From Cardiobacteriaceae bacterium (GTDB lineage Bacteria > Pseudomonadota > Gammaproteobacteria > Cardiobacteriales > Cardiobacteriaceae), in contig JAFUTP010000050.1 of NCBI GenBank assembly GCA_017484165.1, forward strand, positions 1-54,618: a stretch of DNA of 54,618 nucleotides. Direction: 5' to 3'. The notes below the pieces were generated by a model. The model did not search any database, was not told the origin of the DNA, and saw only the letters and a program-made list of their open reading frames with translations. Positions 16,746 through 25,733 of the stretch are shown here, piece by piece. The position numbers and the translations under genes are program-made. Positions within the stretch are counted from its first letter, which is position 1, and the number at the start of each line of letters is the position of its first letter.

Positions 16746-17492
16746 TTAGGATTTTTTCTTTTTATTACCGCGTTTTTTCGAAGAACTCGCATTTTGTGAG
16801 CCTGCTTCGGTATTTGCGGAATTTTCCGTATTTGCTGCTTCTTTTACTTCTTCTGTTTTATCTTCTGCTTGCTGCGCTTCTGACGAATTATTCGTTGTTT
16901 GCGCTTCTTTCGCATCTGTCGTTTCTTTACCTTCTTCTTCCGTTTTCTTATTTATTTCTTCTTCTTTGGCATTTAACTTACTGAATAAATTTCCAACCAC
17001 TGCGGCAATTGCAGATTTTTTATCTTCGCCTGCTGTTTTTTGCCCATCTTGCGCTTGTTTTTCGCCATTATCCGCGGTGTTTTTTTCAGGCTCTTCCTTA
17101 TTTTTTTCTTTACTGTCTTCTTTATTTTCAATTTCTTCGATTGCTTTATTTAGCTTTAATTCTTCCTTCAAAGAACATTTTGGTAAAACTTGCATTACAT
17201 ATGCTTTTTGAGTGCGGATTACCACCGATTTAGCAATTTCCACATCAATTGCTAAATCACCGACCGCAAAAACGCGTCCCATAATTCCGCTTGACAAAAT
17301 AATTTCATCGCCTTTTTTGAGCCCCGCCTGCATTTCCATCATTTCTTTACGGCGTTTATTTTGCGGACGGATGCTCAAAAAATACATCATTAAGAACATC
17401 GCAATCAGCATAAACAGGAATAATCCGCCACCGCCTTGCGGTTGCTGTGCGGGCGTTGCTTGTTGTGCATAAGCACTGGCAATTAAAAACAT
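16746..17492 (-). CDS. yajC: YajC with an unusually long charged C-terminal extension
   Basis: 248 residues; most YajC proteins are 85-120. The conserved part is residues 1-105: a short periplasmic N-terminus, one transmembrane helix at about 22-41, SIRPQNKRRKE immediately after it, and the cytoplasmic domain with LKKGDEIILSSGIMGRV. Residues about 106-248 are low complexity, rich in Glu, Lys, Ala, Asn and Gln, and end in a basic SSKKRGNKKKKS tail. This extension is probably disordered or coiled and cytoplasmic. YajC partners SecDF. The start has AAGGAG well placed. Confidence 0.93.
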   Translation of the reverse strand: MFLIASAYAQQATPAQQPQGGGGLFLFMLIAMFLMMYFLSIRPQNKRRKEMMEMQAGLKKGDEIILSSGIMGRVFAVGDLAIDVEIAKSVVIRTQKAYVMQVLPKCSLKEELKLNKAIEEIENKEDSKEKNKEEPEKNTADNGEKQAQDGQKTAGEDKKSAIAAVVGNLFSKLNAKEEEINKKTEEEGKETTDAKEAQTTNNSSEAQQAEDKTEEVKEAANTENSANTEAGSQNASSSKKRGNKKKKS

Positions 17493-17606
17493 ATAAAACT
17501 CCTTGAAAAATAAAGTAAAAAAATCAAGTGAAGGGCAATGAGTATAGGTTATTCAACAAAATTCAACTAAATCGCCGCAAAAGTCGCGCAATGTAAAACA
17601 ACTTAA

Positions 17607-18764
17607 CTAACTCGGAATAAATTCCTCCAAAATGATATTTAGCTGATTAAAACCAAATTCCGTTGTGCGATAAAAATCATTGTCATTTGCCAACAATCCT
17701 CTTGCGATTAAGTCTTGTATCAAACCGTCAATATCTTCTAGTGCTAAATCCGTTCTCTCCGTTAAAAACTGCCTCGGCACACCGTCTTTTAGCCGCAAAG
17801 CATTGAGCATAAATTCAAAAACTTGCGCATCTTTTTCGACCTTCTTTACCGCCGCGGCATAAGGATTAGGATTTTTACCGCTACGGGCGAGATATTTTTT
17901 GACCGATGCAAATTTCTCCGTGCGAACAATTTCCTGCGCTTGCGAAATTTTCCCGTGCGCTCCTGCACCAATTCCGAGGTAATCCCCAAACTGCCAATAA
18001 TTGTGGTTATGACGGCATTTTTTATTTCTAGTCCAAGCCGATATTTCATATTGTTCAAATCCCTGTGCAGTTAAAAATTCCCTGCCCGCTGCAAAAATAT
18101 CCGCAATTGCGTCTTCATCGGGCAAATTGGCTGGCGGCGCGGCAAAAAACGCCGTTCCTTCTTCAATTGTGAGTTGATACCAGCTGATATGTTCAATTGC
18201 AAAATCCGCGGCGGTTTTGAGGTCGGTTAAGGCTAAATCGGAATTTTGATTAGGGAGCGCAAACATTAAATCCGTGTTGATGCAGCTAAATCCTGCTTTT
18301 TCGGCTGCCAAAATGGCGTTTTTTGCATCATTCGAGGAATGAATTCGCCCAAGAACTTTGAGATTTTCATTCGAAAAACTCTGCACTCCGATAGAAATAC
18401 GGTTAATTCCCGCCTGACGGTAAGCACTAAATTTCGCAACTTCTGATGAATTCGGATTAGCTTCTAGCGTGATTTCGCAGTCGGAGGCAATATCAATAAT
18501 TTTTCCGATGCCCTGCAAAATTTCACAAATCGCTCGGACAGAAAACAATGACGGTGTGCCACCGCCGAAAAATATGCTCTGAATTTTTCTTCCGTTCAAT
18601 GCAAAAATTTCTACATCACGGCGCAAATCATCGAGCAAAGCCGCCACATAAACTTGTTCATCGAAGGAAATTTTGGCTGAATTAAAGTCGCAATACGGGC
18701 ATTTCTGGGCACAGAACGGAATATGAACATAAAGCGAAAGCGGAATTTGCATATGGTTTTTCAT
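17607..18764 (-). CDS. hemW: Radical SAM heme chaperone HemW
   Basis: 385 residues. The radical-SAM cluster motif is Cys18-x3-Cys22-x2-Cys25 (CAQKCPYC), followed by the HemN/HemW family IFFGGGTPSLF and GINRISIGVQSF. The C-terminal HemN_C-type domain ends at a typical family length. HemW lacks the N-terminal extension of true coproporphyrinogen dehydrogenase and is thought to deliver heme to respiratory proteins. The gene is often misannotated as hemN. The start is ATG 18764; an in-frame ATG at 18752 is an alternative, neither with a strong ribosome-binding site. Confidence 0.92.
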   Translation of the reverse strand: MKNHMQIPLSLYVHIPFCAQKCPYCDFNSAKISFDEQVYVAALLDDLRRDVEIFALNGRKIQSIFFGGGTPSLFSVRAICEILQGIGKIIDIASDCEITLEANPNSSEVAKFSAYRQAGINRISIGVQSFSNENLKVLGRIHSSNDAKNAILAAEKAGFSCINTDLMFALPNQNSDLALTDLKTAADFAIEHISWYQLTIEEGTAFFAAPPANLPDEDAIADIFAAGREFLTAQGFEQYEISAWTRNKKCRHNHNYWQFGDYLGIGAGAHGKISQAQEIVRTEKFASVKKYLARSGKNPNPYAAAVKKVEKDAQVFEFMLNALRLKDGVPRQFLTERTDLALEDIDGLIQDLIARGLLANDNDFYRTTEFGFNQLNIILEEFIPS

Positions 18765-18790
18765 ATTTATCGATGCTGAAATTGCTGCTT

Positions 18791-19101
18791 GGCGTGTCTA
18801 AACATTCGTCATTTTGAGCCGTAGGCGAAAAATCTTTATCGGCAGATCCTTCGCTGTGTTCAGGATGACGGTAAAAACAGGATGACGGGAAAAACTAGAA
18901 CTAACCATAAATTTAGATATGCCCTATTGGCAGATCCTTCGCTGTGCTCAGGATGACGGTAAAAACAGGACGATGGGAAAAACTAGAACTAACCATAAAT
19001 TTAGATATGCCCTATTGGCAGTTCCTTCGCTGTGCTCAGGATGACGGTAAAAACAGGACGATGGGAAAAACTAGAACTAACCATAAATCTAAATGCGTCA
19101 T
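18791..19101 (-). repeat. TIR repeat element copy f with tandem 89-bp partial duplications
   Basis: One element (GGCGTGTCTAAA at 18791 to GATATGCCC at 18924, reverse orientation) is followed by two further truncated copies of its distal part. The TTGGCAG-GATGACGG-TTTAGATATGCCC block repeats with an 89-base period (18927, 19016). It fills most of the 467-base divergent gap between hemW and sufB (18765-19231); no gene is seen. The sufB promoter must lie in the AT-rich remainder at about 19100-19225. Confidence 0.85.
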
Positions 19102-19231
19102 GCTCTGAACAGGCGGTTTTATGACGGTCTTTTCTATACTTGCGAGAATTTTTTATGCTATGGCTATTTTCAAGTCAATCTAATAAATTTCTCTCGGAAA
19201 ATTTATTAAAAATCAACAAGCTTTAATCATT

Positions 19232-20689
19232 ATGAGTGAATCAAATAGTTCTAATCAAGAACTCCAACAACTTGCCCAAAGCGAATATCAATACGGCTTT
19301 GAAACTGCAATTGAGCAAGAAACTTTTCCGCCTGGTTTGGATGAAGAGGTAATCCGTCGCATTTCCGCTTTCAAAAATGAACCTGATTGGCTGCTCGAAT
19401 GGCGACTTGCCGCTTTTGCAATTTGGCAAAAAATGCAAGAGCCGAACTGGGCGCATCTCAAAATGCCAAAAATCGATTTTCAGGCTATTTCTTATTTTTC
19501 TGCCCCAAAATCGGCAAAAAATGCGCCGAAATCGCTCGATGAAGTTGATCCCGAAATTCTCAAAACTTACGAAAAACTCGGTATTCCCTTGCAGGAGCGG
19601 GAAATGCTGGCGGGAGTTGCGGTTGATGCAGTATTCGATTCGGTATCGGTCGCGACTTCTTTTAAGGAGAGATTGCAAAAGGACGGAATTATTTTTTGTT
19701 CTTTTTCGGATGCGGTGCGCGAGCACAGCGATTTAGTCCGTAAATATCTCGGGCAAGTTGTCCGCCCTGATGACAATTTCTTTGCGGCACTAAATTCTGC
19801 GGTATTTAGCGACGGTTCGTTTTGCTACATTCCGCCTGGGGTCAAGTGTCCAATGGAACTTTCAACTTATTTTCGGATTAACGCTGCAAACACTGGGCAA
19901 TTCGAGCGGACTTTGATTATTGCTGACGAAAACGCAAGCGTCTCTTATCTCGAAGGCTGCACCGCACCGAAACGCGATGAAAATCAACTCCACGCCGCTG
20001 TCGTCGAAATTTATGCTCATAAAAATGCCAACGTCAAATATTCCACCGTGCAAAACTGGTATCCAGGCGACAAAGACGGACGCGGCGGTATTTTGAATTT
20101 GGTTACTAAACGCGGACTTTGTGCGGGAGAAAATTCCAAAATATCTTGGACGCAAGTCGAAACGGGCTCGGCGGTTACTTGGAAATATCCAAGTTGCGTG
20201 CTGCTCGGCGACAATTCAGTCGGAGAGTTTTATTCAGTCGCGCTCACTCGGGATTATCAGCAAGCCGATACGGGCACAAAAATGATTCATATCGGCAAAA
20301 ACACTCGCTCCACCGTAATTTCCAAGGGTATTTCTCTCGGTTTTTCTTCTAATGCTTACCGTGGGATGGTGAAAATTTTGGATAAAGCCGCGGGAGCGCG
20401 CAATTTCTCGCAATGCGATTCGCTACTTATCGGTTCAAACTCGGCTGCTCACACTTTCCCCTACATCTTCACGCAAAATCCGACGGCACAAGTCGAACAT
20501 GAGGCAACGACTGCAAAAATCGGCGAAGAGCAGATTTTTTACTGTGAGCAGCGCGGACTTACGGAAGAAGATGCCGTCGGTTTAATCGTCAATGGTTTTT
20601 GTAAGGAAGTGTTTAGCAAATTACCGATGGAGTTTGCCGTGGAAGCACAACGATTGATTGATTTGAAATTAGAAGGCTCGGTCGGTTAA
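19232..20689 (+). CDS. sufB: Fe-S cluster assembly scaffold SufB
   Basis: 485 residues, the normal SufB length. The central beta-helix shows [21 protein letters not shown] (the Cys in this segment corresponds to the sulfur-accepting Cys of E. coli SufB). [18 protein letters not shown] and [18 protein letters not shown] lie near the C-terminus, with cluster-binding residues shared with SufD. It forms the SufBC2D scaffold that builds and transfers [4Fe-4S]/[2Fe-2S] clusters. First gene of sufBCD. No sufA, sufE, sufS or regulator gene adjoins, unlike many operons. Confidence 0.97.
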   Translation: MSESNSSNQELQQLAQSEYQYGFETAIEQETFPPGLDEEVIRRISAFKNEPDWLLEWRLAAFAIWQKMQEPNWAHLKMPKIDFQAISYFSAPKSAKNAPKSLDEVDPEILKTYEKLGIPLQEREMLAGVAVDAVFDSVSVATSFKERLQKDGIIFCSFSDAVREHSDLVRKYLGQVVRPDDNFFAALNSAVFSDGSFCYIPPGVKCPMELSTYFRINAANTGQFERTLIIADENASVSYLEGCTAPKRDENQLHAAVVEIYAHKNANVKYSTVQNWYPGDKDGRGGILNLVTKRGLCAGENSKISWTQVETGSAVTWKYPSCVLLGDNSVGEFYSVALTRDYQQADTGTKMIHIGKNTRSTVISKGISLGFSSNAYRGMVKILDKAAGARNFSQCDSLLIGSNSAAHTFPYIFTQNPTAQVEHEATTAKIGEEQIFYCEQRGLTEEDAVGLIVNGFCKEVFSKLPMEFAVEAQRLIDLKLEGSVG

Positions 20690-20710
20690 AGAGCAAAAGG
20701 AATAAAAAAA

Positions 20711-21496
20711 ATGCAAGAAAAATTATTAGAAATCAAAAATTTGTTCGTCGAAACCGCCTCCGACGGTAAAAAAATCTTAAACGGCATCTCATTCGACATC
20801 GAAGCAGGCAAAACTTACGCGATTATGGGACCCAACGGTTCGGGCAAAACCACGCTGGTCAATGTGCTATCGGGAAATAGTGCTTACCGCGTAACTGGCG
20901 GCGAAATTCTTTACCGTGGAAAAAATCTCTTGGATTTAGAACCTGAAATCCGCGCCCGCGAAGGGATTTTCGCCGCATTTCAATATCCCGTCGAAATTCC
21001 CGGTGTGTCGAATTTATATTTCTTAAAAACCGCACTCAACGCCAAAAGAGCACATCATAACTTGCCGCCGCTTGATGCAATGGATTTTTACGAGTTCGTC
21101 AAGGAAAAATTAAAAACCGTAAAAATGGGCGAAAACTTCCTCAACCGTTCGGTCAATGTCGGCTTTTCTGGCGGTGAAAAAAAACGCAATGAAGTGCTGC
21201 AAATGGCGGTTTTAGAGCCGTCTTTGTGCATTTTGGATGAAACCGATTCTGGGCTGGATATCGACGCAATGCGCGTAGTTGCCGATGGTGTGAATGCTCT
21301 CGGTAAAAATGACCGTGCTTTTTTGGTAATTACGCACTATCAACGGCTTCTGGATTACATCGTTCCTGATGTGGTGCATATTCTGATTAACGGTGAAATT
21401 GCCGATACGGGAGATGCCCAGCTTGCACGACAATTGGAAAAAGACGGTTACCGCGCATATCGCGGCGAAGAAACGGGCATCGCTCGCAAGGACTAA
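20711..21496 (+). CDS. sufC: Fe-S assembly ATPase SufC
   Basis: 261 residues. Walker A GPNGSGKTT at about 40-48, ABC signature SGGEKKRNEV at about 154, Walker B LCILDETDSGLD at about 172-183, and a C-terminal helix ending EEETGIA-like (GEETGIARKD). SufC is the ABC-type ATPase that drives conformational change in SufB-SufD; it is soluble and not part of a transporter. An AAGGA ribosome-binding site, 21 bases after sufB. Confidence 0.97.
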   Translation: MQEKLLEIKNLFVETASDGKKILNGISFDIEAGKTYAIMGPNGSGKTTLVNVLSGNSAYRVTGGEILYRGKNLLDLEPEIRAREGIFAAFQYPVEIPGVSNLYFLKTALNAKRAHHNLPPLDAMDFYEFVKEKLKTVKMGENFLNRSVNVGFSGGEKKRNEVLQMAVLEPSLCILDETDSGLDIDAMRVVADGVNALGKNDRAFLVITHYQRLLDYIVPDVVHILINGEIADTGDAQLARQLEKDGYRAYRGEETGIARKD

Positions 21497-21500
21497 ATTT

Positions 21501-22586
21501 ATGAGCGAAATATTCGACTTTGCCGCTATCAAAAATCGTGAAGATTGGCGTTGGACGGAAGATAAATTTTTCTCTGAACTCTGTGATTTACCGAACCGTC
21601 GCAAATTGAGTGCAAGTTTTCAAATCGACGGCGATGAAAATTTGGAATTTTTGGAAAATTTTGCTGATTTGAGCGCAAAAGAACAAGCGGGATTGCAATA
21701 TTTACAAAAAATTGCCGCAAAAAATCCAATCGCCAACTGGAATTTGCAGGAAAGCGCCAATAATGTTCTTCGTTTTCGCATCAACGAAAGTCAAGTAGAA
21801 CCGATAACCATCTACTGCGACCGTCAAGGCGAACGGTTTGTGGAATTTTCTCGGATTGAAATTACGGTCGCTAAAAATGTCAAAACCGCGATAAATCTTG
21901 ATTTTTCCGCTGAAAATTCTGCCTGCCAGATTCCTTTCATCGAATTGTTTTTAGAAGAAAACTCTGATGCAGAAATTCTCTTAATCGCCAAAAATTCCTC
22001 ACAGGAAAACGCAAAAAAAGCCGCACAAATCCTCAATTTCTTTATTTATCAAGAAAAAAAATCGCATCTGCGCTGTAATTTATTCGGTGCGGGAGATTTT
22101 TTCCGTGCAGATATTGGCGCATATTTACAAGGAGAAGATGCTAATTTTTCAATTGCAACAGTGCAAAAAACTTCTAATAACAGTGCCTGTGATTTACATA
22201 TAAGAGTAGAACATAACAGCGAAAATTGCCAAAGTAAGCAAATTCTACGCGGCGTAATCGGAGCAAATTCGCAAGCAATTTTTGACGGACTTATTTATGT
22301 CGCAAAAGGCGCACAGAAAACCGATGCCGAACAAAATTCCCGTTATTTATTGCTCGATGAAACTGCAAAAACACTCGCCATTCCACAACTGGAAATTTAT
22401 GCCGATGATGTGAAATGCGCCCACGGTGCAACTTCAGGACAAATCGACGAACAGGCGATGTTTTATTTGCAAGCGCGGGGAATAAATAAAGAGGATGCAC
22501 GGCAAATGCTCATCAATGCATTTCTGCAAGAAGCAAGCGTTCTGACAAACGCCAATTTGCAGGAAATTTGGCAGGAATTGTTATAA
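21501..22586 (+). CDS. sufD: Fe-S assembly protein SufD
   Basis: 361 residues from ATG 21501, 4 bases after the sufC stop; a longer frame overlapping sufC is not credible. SufD-type beta-helix with the C-terminal signature DDVKCAHGATSGQIDEQAMFYLQARGI, containing the His that corresponds to His360 of E. coli SufD at the SufB-D cluster site. The N-terminal part is diverged, as is usual. It completes the sufBCD unit; no clear terminator follows before the convergent gene at 22625. Confidence 0.93.
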   Translation: MSEIFDFAAIKNREDWRWTEDKFFSELCDLPNRRKLSASFQIDGDENLEFLENFADLSAKEQAGLQYLQKIAAKNPIANWNLQESANNVLRFRINESQVEPITIYCDRQGERFVEFSRIEITVAKNVKTAINLDFSAENSACQIPFIELFLEENSDAEILLIAKNSSQENAKKAAQILNFFIYQEKKSHLRCNLFGAGDFFRADIGAYLQGEDANFSIATVQKTSNNSACDLHIRVEHNSENCQSKQILRGVIGANSQAIFDGLIYVAKGAQKTDAEQNSRYLLLDETAKTLAIPQLEIYADDVKCAHGATSGQIDEQAMFYLQARGINKEDARQMLINAFLQEASVLTNANLQEIWQELL

Positions 22587-22624
22587 ATTTGCGGTTATTT
22601 TTTATAGCGGTATTTTTGTCTTTA

Positions 22625-23128
22625 TCAAATAAATTTCCAGCCAGTTTCGCTGCTAATCGCGCTTTGTAATTTTTCTCGCATATCGCGATAAGTTCCGTCG
22701 TCATCTTCTGGCAGGCGAAAAGCGTCTAACTGGCAATATGCCTTGTATTTCATCTTTCGTTCTTCGCCATTTTTTTTATTTTTTACTACACCCTGTCCTG
22801 TGTATCTGTTTATTCTTATTTTCACTACTTGGTCATATTTAATTTCATGTTTGAAATATAAATAAGCAGCTATACCGAGTAACAAGGATAAAATTTTGTT
22901 AGAACCCCATACAGTCATCACAACACAACAAGCCACCAGCACAGGAACAAGGTTATGTGCGGCATCAATCTTGGCTGGGATGACGATTTTGTATTTAATT
23001 ATGGGCACATTGTCAAACCACTGCTGATAAACAGTTTCTAGGGTTTTAATTGCTAATTTGTTTTTTTCTTTATATCTACGCCGTTTTGGTTTAACAAGTG
23101 CTGCTCTTGTATCGTCAAAATCGTTCAT
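22625..23128 (-). CDS. Unknown two-helix membrane protein
   Basis: 167 residues, not recognised. A basic N-terminus (KPKRRRYKEKNK), a soluble stretch with VPIIKYKIVIPAKI, and a hydrophobic hairpin at about 68-98 (LVPVLVACCVVMTVWG and ILSLLLGIAAYLYF) precede a soluble C-terminal region with YRDMREKLQSAI. A possible Shine-Dalgarno AAAGG precedes the ATG. It is convergent with sufD and follows a secreted unknown gene in the same direction, with a gap of about 100 bases. Confidence 0.55.
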   Translation of the reverse strand: MNDFDDTRAALVKPKRRRYKEKNKLAIKTLETVYQQWFDNVPIIKYKIVIPAKIDAAHNLVPVLVACCVVMTVWGSNKILSLLLGIAAYLYFKHEIKYDQVVKIRINRYTGQGVVKNKKNGEERKMKYKAYCQLDAFRLPEDDDGTYRDMREKLQSAISSETGWKFI

Positions 23129-23229
23129 TTTGCATATACCTTTGCAAATAAAAACTCCATCTGTCGATGAAGTTTTTTATGGTTTTTTGCGGATTTTTTT
23201 ATACTCTTTATACTATTTATCAATGCAGC

Positions 23230-24117
23230 TTAAAAATACTTCTTCAAAAGCATTTCATTGTGAGCACGGTATTTATTGCAATAGGCTTCAACACTTTTTT
23301 TATCACCAATTAAATAAGCATAGGCGATATGGCTTTCTCCCGTGCGGACAAATTCCTGATTATTCGTGCCGTTTGGATAGCAAGATGCAAGCTGATTTTT
23401 AATTTTTTCCTCACCCATTCCCGTTTTAATATGCGAATATTCAGCATTATTCACATCAATACAGGAAGCGGTATAAGCATAAATATGCCAAATATCATCG
23501 GTTAATTGCTTACATTGCAATTGCTTTGCTGCATCTAATGTCTGTTCCTCATTATTTTTTGCCCCGTTCTTATTATTTTTTCCAGATTTCTTTGATTTTT
23601 TATCCGACTGTTTATCATTATTTGCCATATATTCATTATAGGAAATCGCATTTCCATCAGGATTATTAGCGATATTTCCCAGCGTAAGATTATTTCCACC
23701 ATTAGCTAAATTATTTTGCCCTATTGGTGAATTTATTTGCGGATTAACCGTTAAATTATTTTGCCCTGTTTGCGCAGTATTATTTAGAGTGTTTTGCACT
23801 TGATTTGTAATTGCCGCACTGCTAGCAAAATTATTATTTACTTGCACTCCGCTTACATTTTTTCCCAGCTCTTCTGTCTGAATTTGGACACTGGAAACAG
23901 GAAGATTATTCGCATTTTTTTGCACTGTTGGTGCATTATTTTGCGGCAAAATCGCATTATTACTTTGCACTTGTAATTCATTACTCCAAGCATTGCCACT
24001 TTCTTCACTAAGGCTTAAATATTCAGAAAAATCACCGTGATCAGCGGTTTGCAATTCGGCAAATGAGCTCAGCGTTAATACTAGATTTACCGCCATAACT
24101 AAACATATTTTTTTCAT
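23230..24117 (-). CDS. Unknown secreted Asn-rich protein
   Basis: 295 residues with a signal peptide (KKICLVMAVNLVLTLSSFA, cut before E). Residues about 50-170 are Asn/Gln-rich low complexity with repeated NNL, GQNNL and GNNLT. A Lys-rich spacer (KKSKKSGKNNKNG) leads to a C-terminal domain of about 100 residues with four Cys (QCK, SCI, SCYPNG, YCNKY), likely two disulfides. I do not recognise a family. It may be a periplasmic or surface protein with a disordered stalk. AGGAAAT ribosome-binding site. Confidence 0.55.
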   Translation of the reverse strand: MKKICLVMAVNLVLTLSSFAELQTADHGDFSEYLSLSEESGNAWSNELQVQSNNAILPQNNAPTVQKNANNLPVSSVQIQTEELGKNVSGVQVNNNFASSAAITNQVQNTLNNTAQTGQNNLTVNPQINSPIGQNNLANGGNNLTLGNIANNPDGNAISYNEYMANNDKQSDKKSKKSGKNNKNGAKNNEEQTLDAAKQLQCKQLTDDIWHIYAYTASCIDVNNAEYSHIKTGMGEEKIKNQLASCYPNGTNNQEFVRTGESHIAYAYLIGDKKSVEAYCNKYRAHNEMLLKKYF

Positions 24118-24145
24118 TTTTATTTCCTCTAAAAATCGATATTAG

Positions 24146-24898
24146 TTATTTAACACCCTTATGAATTGCCACAATACCATTTGTCATATTTTGATATTCA
24201 CATAAATTAAAACCCGCGGCAATAAACATATTTTTTAATTCTTCTTGTTTTGGCATCATTCGAATAGATTCGGCTAAATATTGATAACTTGCCGCATCTT
24301 TGGCAATAATTTCGCCCATCTTCGGTAAAAATGTAAAAGAATACCAGTCATAAACTTTGGAAAATACGGGGTTTTGCGGTGCAGAAAATTCCAAAACTAA
24401 CACTCTTCCACCTTTTTTTAGCACCCTATATATCTCATTTAATGCCTTTTGCTGATGCGTAACATTGCGCAGTCCAAAAGCCATTGTTACCAAATCAAAT
24501 GAATTATCCTCAAATGGCAACTCCTCCGCATTGGCAATCACAAATTCCAAATTATGCGCCCAGCCTTTGGCGAGCAAGCGTTTCTTGCCGACTTCCAGCA
24601 TTTCTTCGTTTATGTCGGATACGGTGATTTTGCCCGAAATATCTACACTCTTACCGCACATTTTTTTAGCTATTCTGGCAGTAATATCACCAGTCCCCGC
24701 AGCTAAATCTAACACTCTTTCATCTGATTGAACATCAGTTTGCCATACAAACCAATCTTTCCATAAACGATGAATGCCAAAACTCATAACATCATTCATT
24801 ACATCGTATTTTTTTGCTACCGATGAAAAAACTTCTCCAACTCTTGCAGTTTTTTCGTTTTCATCAATAGTTTGGTATCCGAAATGTGTTTCTGCCAT
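24146..24898 (-). CDS. ubiE: Ubiquinone/menaquinone C-methyltransferase UbiE
   Basis: 250 residues, class I SAM methyltransferase. Motif I VLDLAAGTGDI, then SDINEEML, LPFEDNSFDLVTMAFGLRNV (a UbiE signature) and a C-terminal GIVAIHKG like E. coli UbiE. It methylates the 2-polyprenyl-benzoquinol ring for ubiquinone and the demethylmenaquinol ring for menaquinone. Normal length and start. A 46-base gap to the HAD hydrolase gene upstream suggests a shared transcript. Confidence 0.95.
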   Translation of the reverse strand: MAETHFGYQTIDENEKTARVGEVFSSVAKKYDVMNDVMSFGIHRLWKDWFVWQTDVQSDERVLDLAAGTGDITARIAKKMCGKSVDISGKITVSDINEEMLEVGKKRLLAKGWAHNLEFVIANAEELPFEDNSFDLVTMAFGLRNVTHQQKALNEIYRVLKKGGRVLVLEFSAPQNPVFSKVYDWYSFTFLPKMGEIIAKDAASYQYLAESIRMMPKQEELKNMFIAAGFNLCEYQNMTNGIVAIHKGVK

Positions 24899-24944
24899 TT
24901 GTTTTTTCCTATTTTTTACTTGAAATATAAATCACAGTAGATTA

Positions 24945-25607
24945 TTAAATGTATTTTGCGACTTCTCGATGCGAAGAAATTATTCCACAAGCTTTATTTT
25001 GTAAGTCCTGTGAAATATTGCATTTTTCCGTCGCGGAATAAATCAGGGTTGGGCAACCAGCCTCAATTGCGGAACAAACTCCGTATTCTGAATCCTCAAT
25101 CACCAGCATTTTTTCATTCGCCACACCTAATAAAACTGCCGCTCGCTCATATGGTTCGGGGTCAGGTTTTGCTTTCTGCACATCTTCCACCGTAACTAGC
25201 ACAGAAAAATAGCGCAATAAATCAGGGCGCGTCGCGTTAAAGCTATACAGCAAATGTTCATAATCATCGGAAGTAACCAAGGCGAGCGGAAAGTTTTCGG
25301 ACAAGGTTTCAATCAAGCTTTCCACGCCAGCGCAAAACTCCAAACCGCCCTCTTCTACTTTGCGGAAAAATAGCGGTAACCAGTGCTCAAAAATAAATTC
25401 ATCCCCGTCCATTTGCTTACCGACCGCTTCCAAAATCAACAGCCGTGATTTTTCCGCATTCAGCCCCGTCATCGCGCGAAATACCGCTTCGTCAAAATGC
25501 AGGGAACATTTTTTTACCGCCTCACGCAGAGCTTGGGCAAACAAAGCCTCACTATTAAAAATAACTCCGTCTTTATCAAAAGCCACCGCCGCAATCTCGC
25601 TCACCAC
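24945..25607 (-). CDS. HAD-superfamily phosphatase (phosphoglycolate-phosphatase/beta-PGM type)
   Basis: About 220 residues. Motif I FDKDGVIFNSE (nucleophile and acid-base Asp), motif II VTSDD, motif III Lys in KAKPDPEPY, motif IV IEDSEYG, with an alpha-helical type C1 cap between motifs I and II. Substrate unknown; family members act on small phosphorylated sugars or phosphoglycolate. Translation probably starts at one of two adjacent GTG codons (25607 or 25604), just after GGAGGA. A Correia-like element ends 12 bases upstream of the first GTG, so its promoter or leader may come from that element. Confidence 0.8.
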   Translation of the reverse strand: MVSEIAAVAFDKDGVIFNSEALFAQALREAVKKCSLHFDEAVFRAMTGLNAEKSRLLILEAVGKQMDGDEFIFEHWLPLFFRKVEEGGLEFCAGVESLIETLSENFPLALVTSDDYEHLLYSFNATRPDLLRYFSVLVTVEDVQKAKPDPEPYERAAVLLGVANEKMLVIEDSEYGVCSAIEAGCPTLIYSATEKCNISQDLQNKACGIISSHREVAKYI

Positions 25608-25619
25608 TCCTCCGTTTTT

Positions 25620-25724
25620 ATAGTCGTCTCACTTCAAAATAATACTGCGTTAGCTTCGCCTCGCCGTATTAGGCATACTGTCTTCGGCTCGCTGCCTTGT
25701 CTTATTTTGAATTGAAACGACTAT
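25620..25724. mobile_element. Correia-like miniature inverted-repeat element (105 bp)
   Basis: Ends are imperfect inverted repeats (ATAGTCGTCTCACTTC... and the complement of ATAGTCGTTTCAATTC...), each followed by AAAATAA. The inside has GCCTCGCCGTATTAGGCATAC, then ACTGTCTTCGGCTCGCTGCC and TTGTC before the right end. This is the same layout as the short form of the Neisseria Correia repeat as I remember it (TATAGTGGATTAA ends, internal GTACTGTCTGCGGC and CGCCTTGTCC). No coding capacity. It sits between murB and the HAD gene. Confidence 0.7.
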
Positions 25725-25733
25725 GTTAAAAAA

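Noticed and set aside
16796-17233. Plus-strand hydrophobic frames opposite the yajC tail
   Set aside because: Same compositional artefact, antisense to a charged Glu/Lys-rich segment.
21393-21500. Longer start of sufD overlapping sufC
   Set aside because: ATG 21501, 4 bases after the sufC stop, gives the expected SufD N-terminus; the extension is only the shifted sufC sequence.
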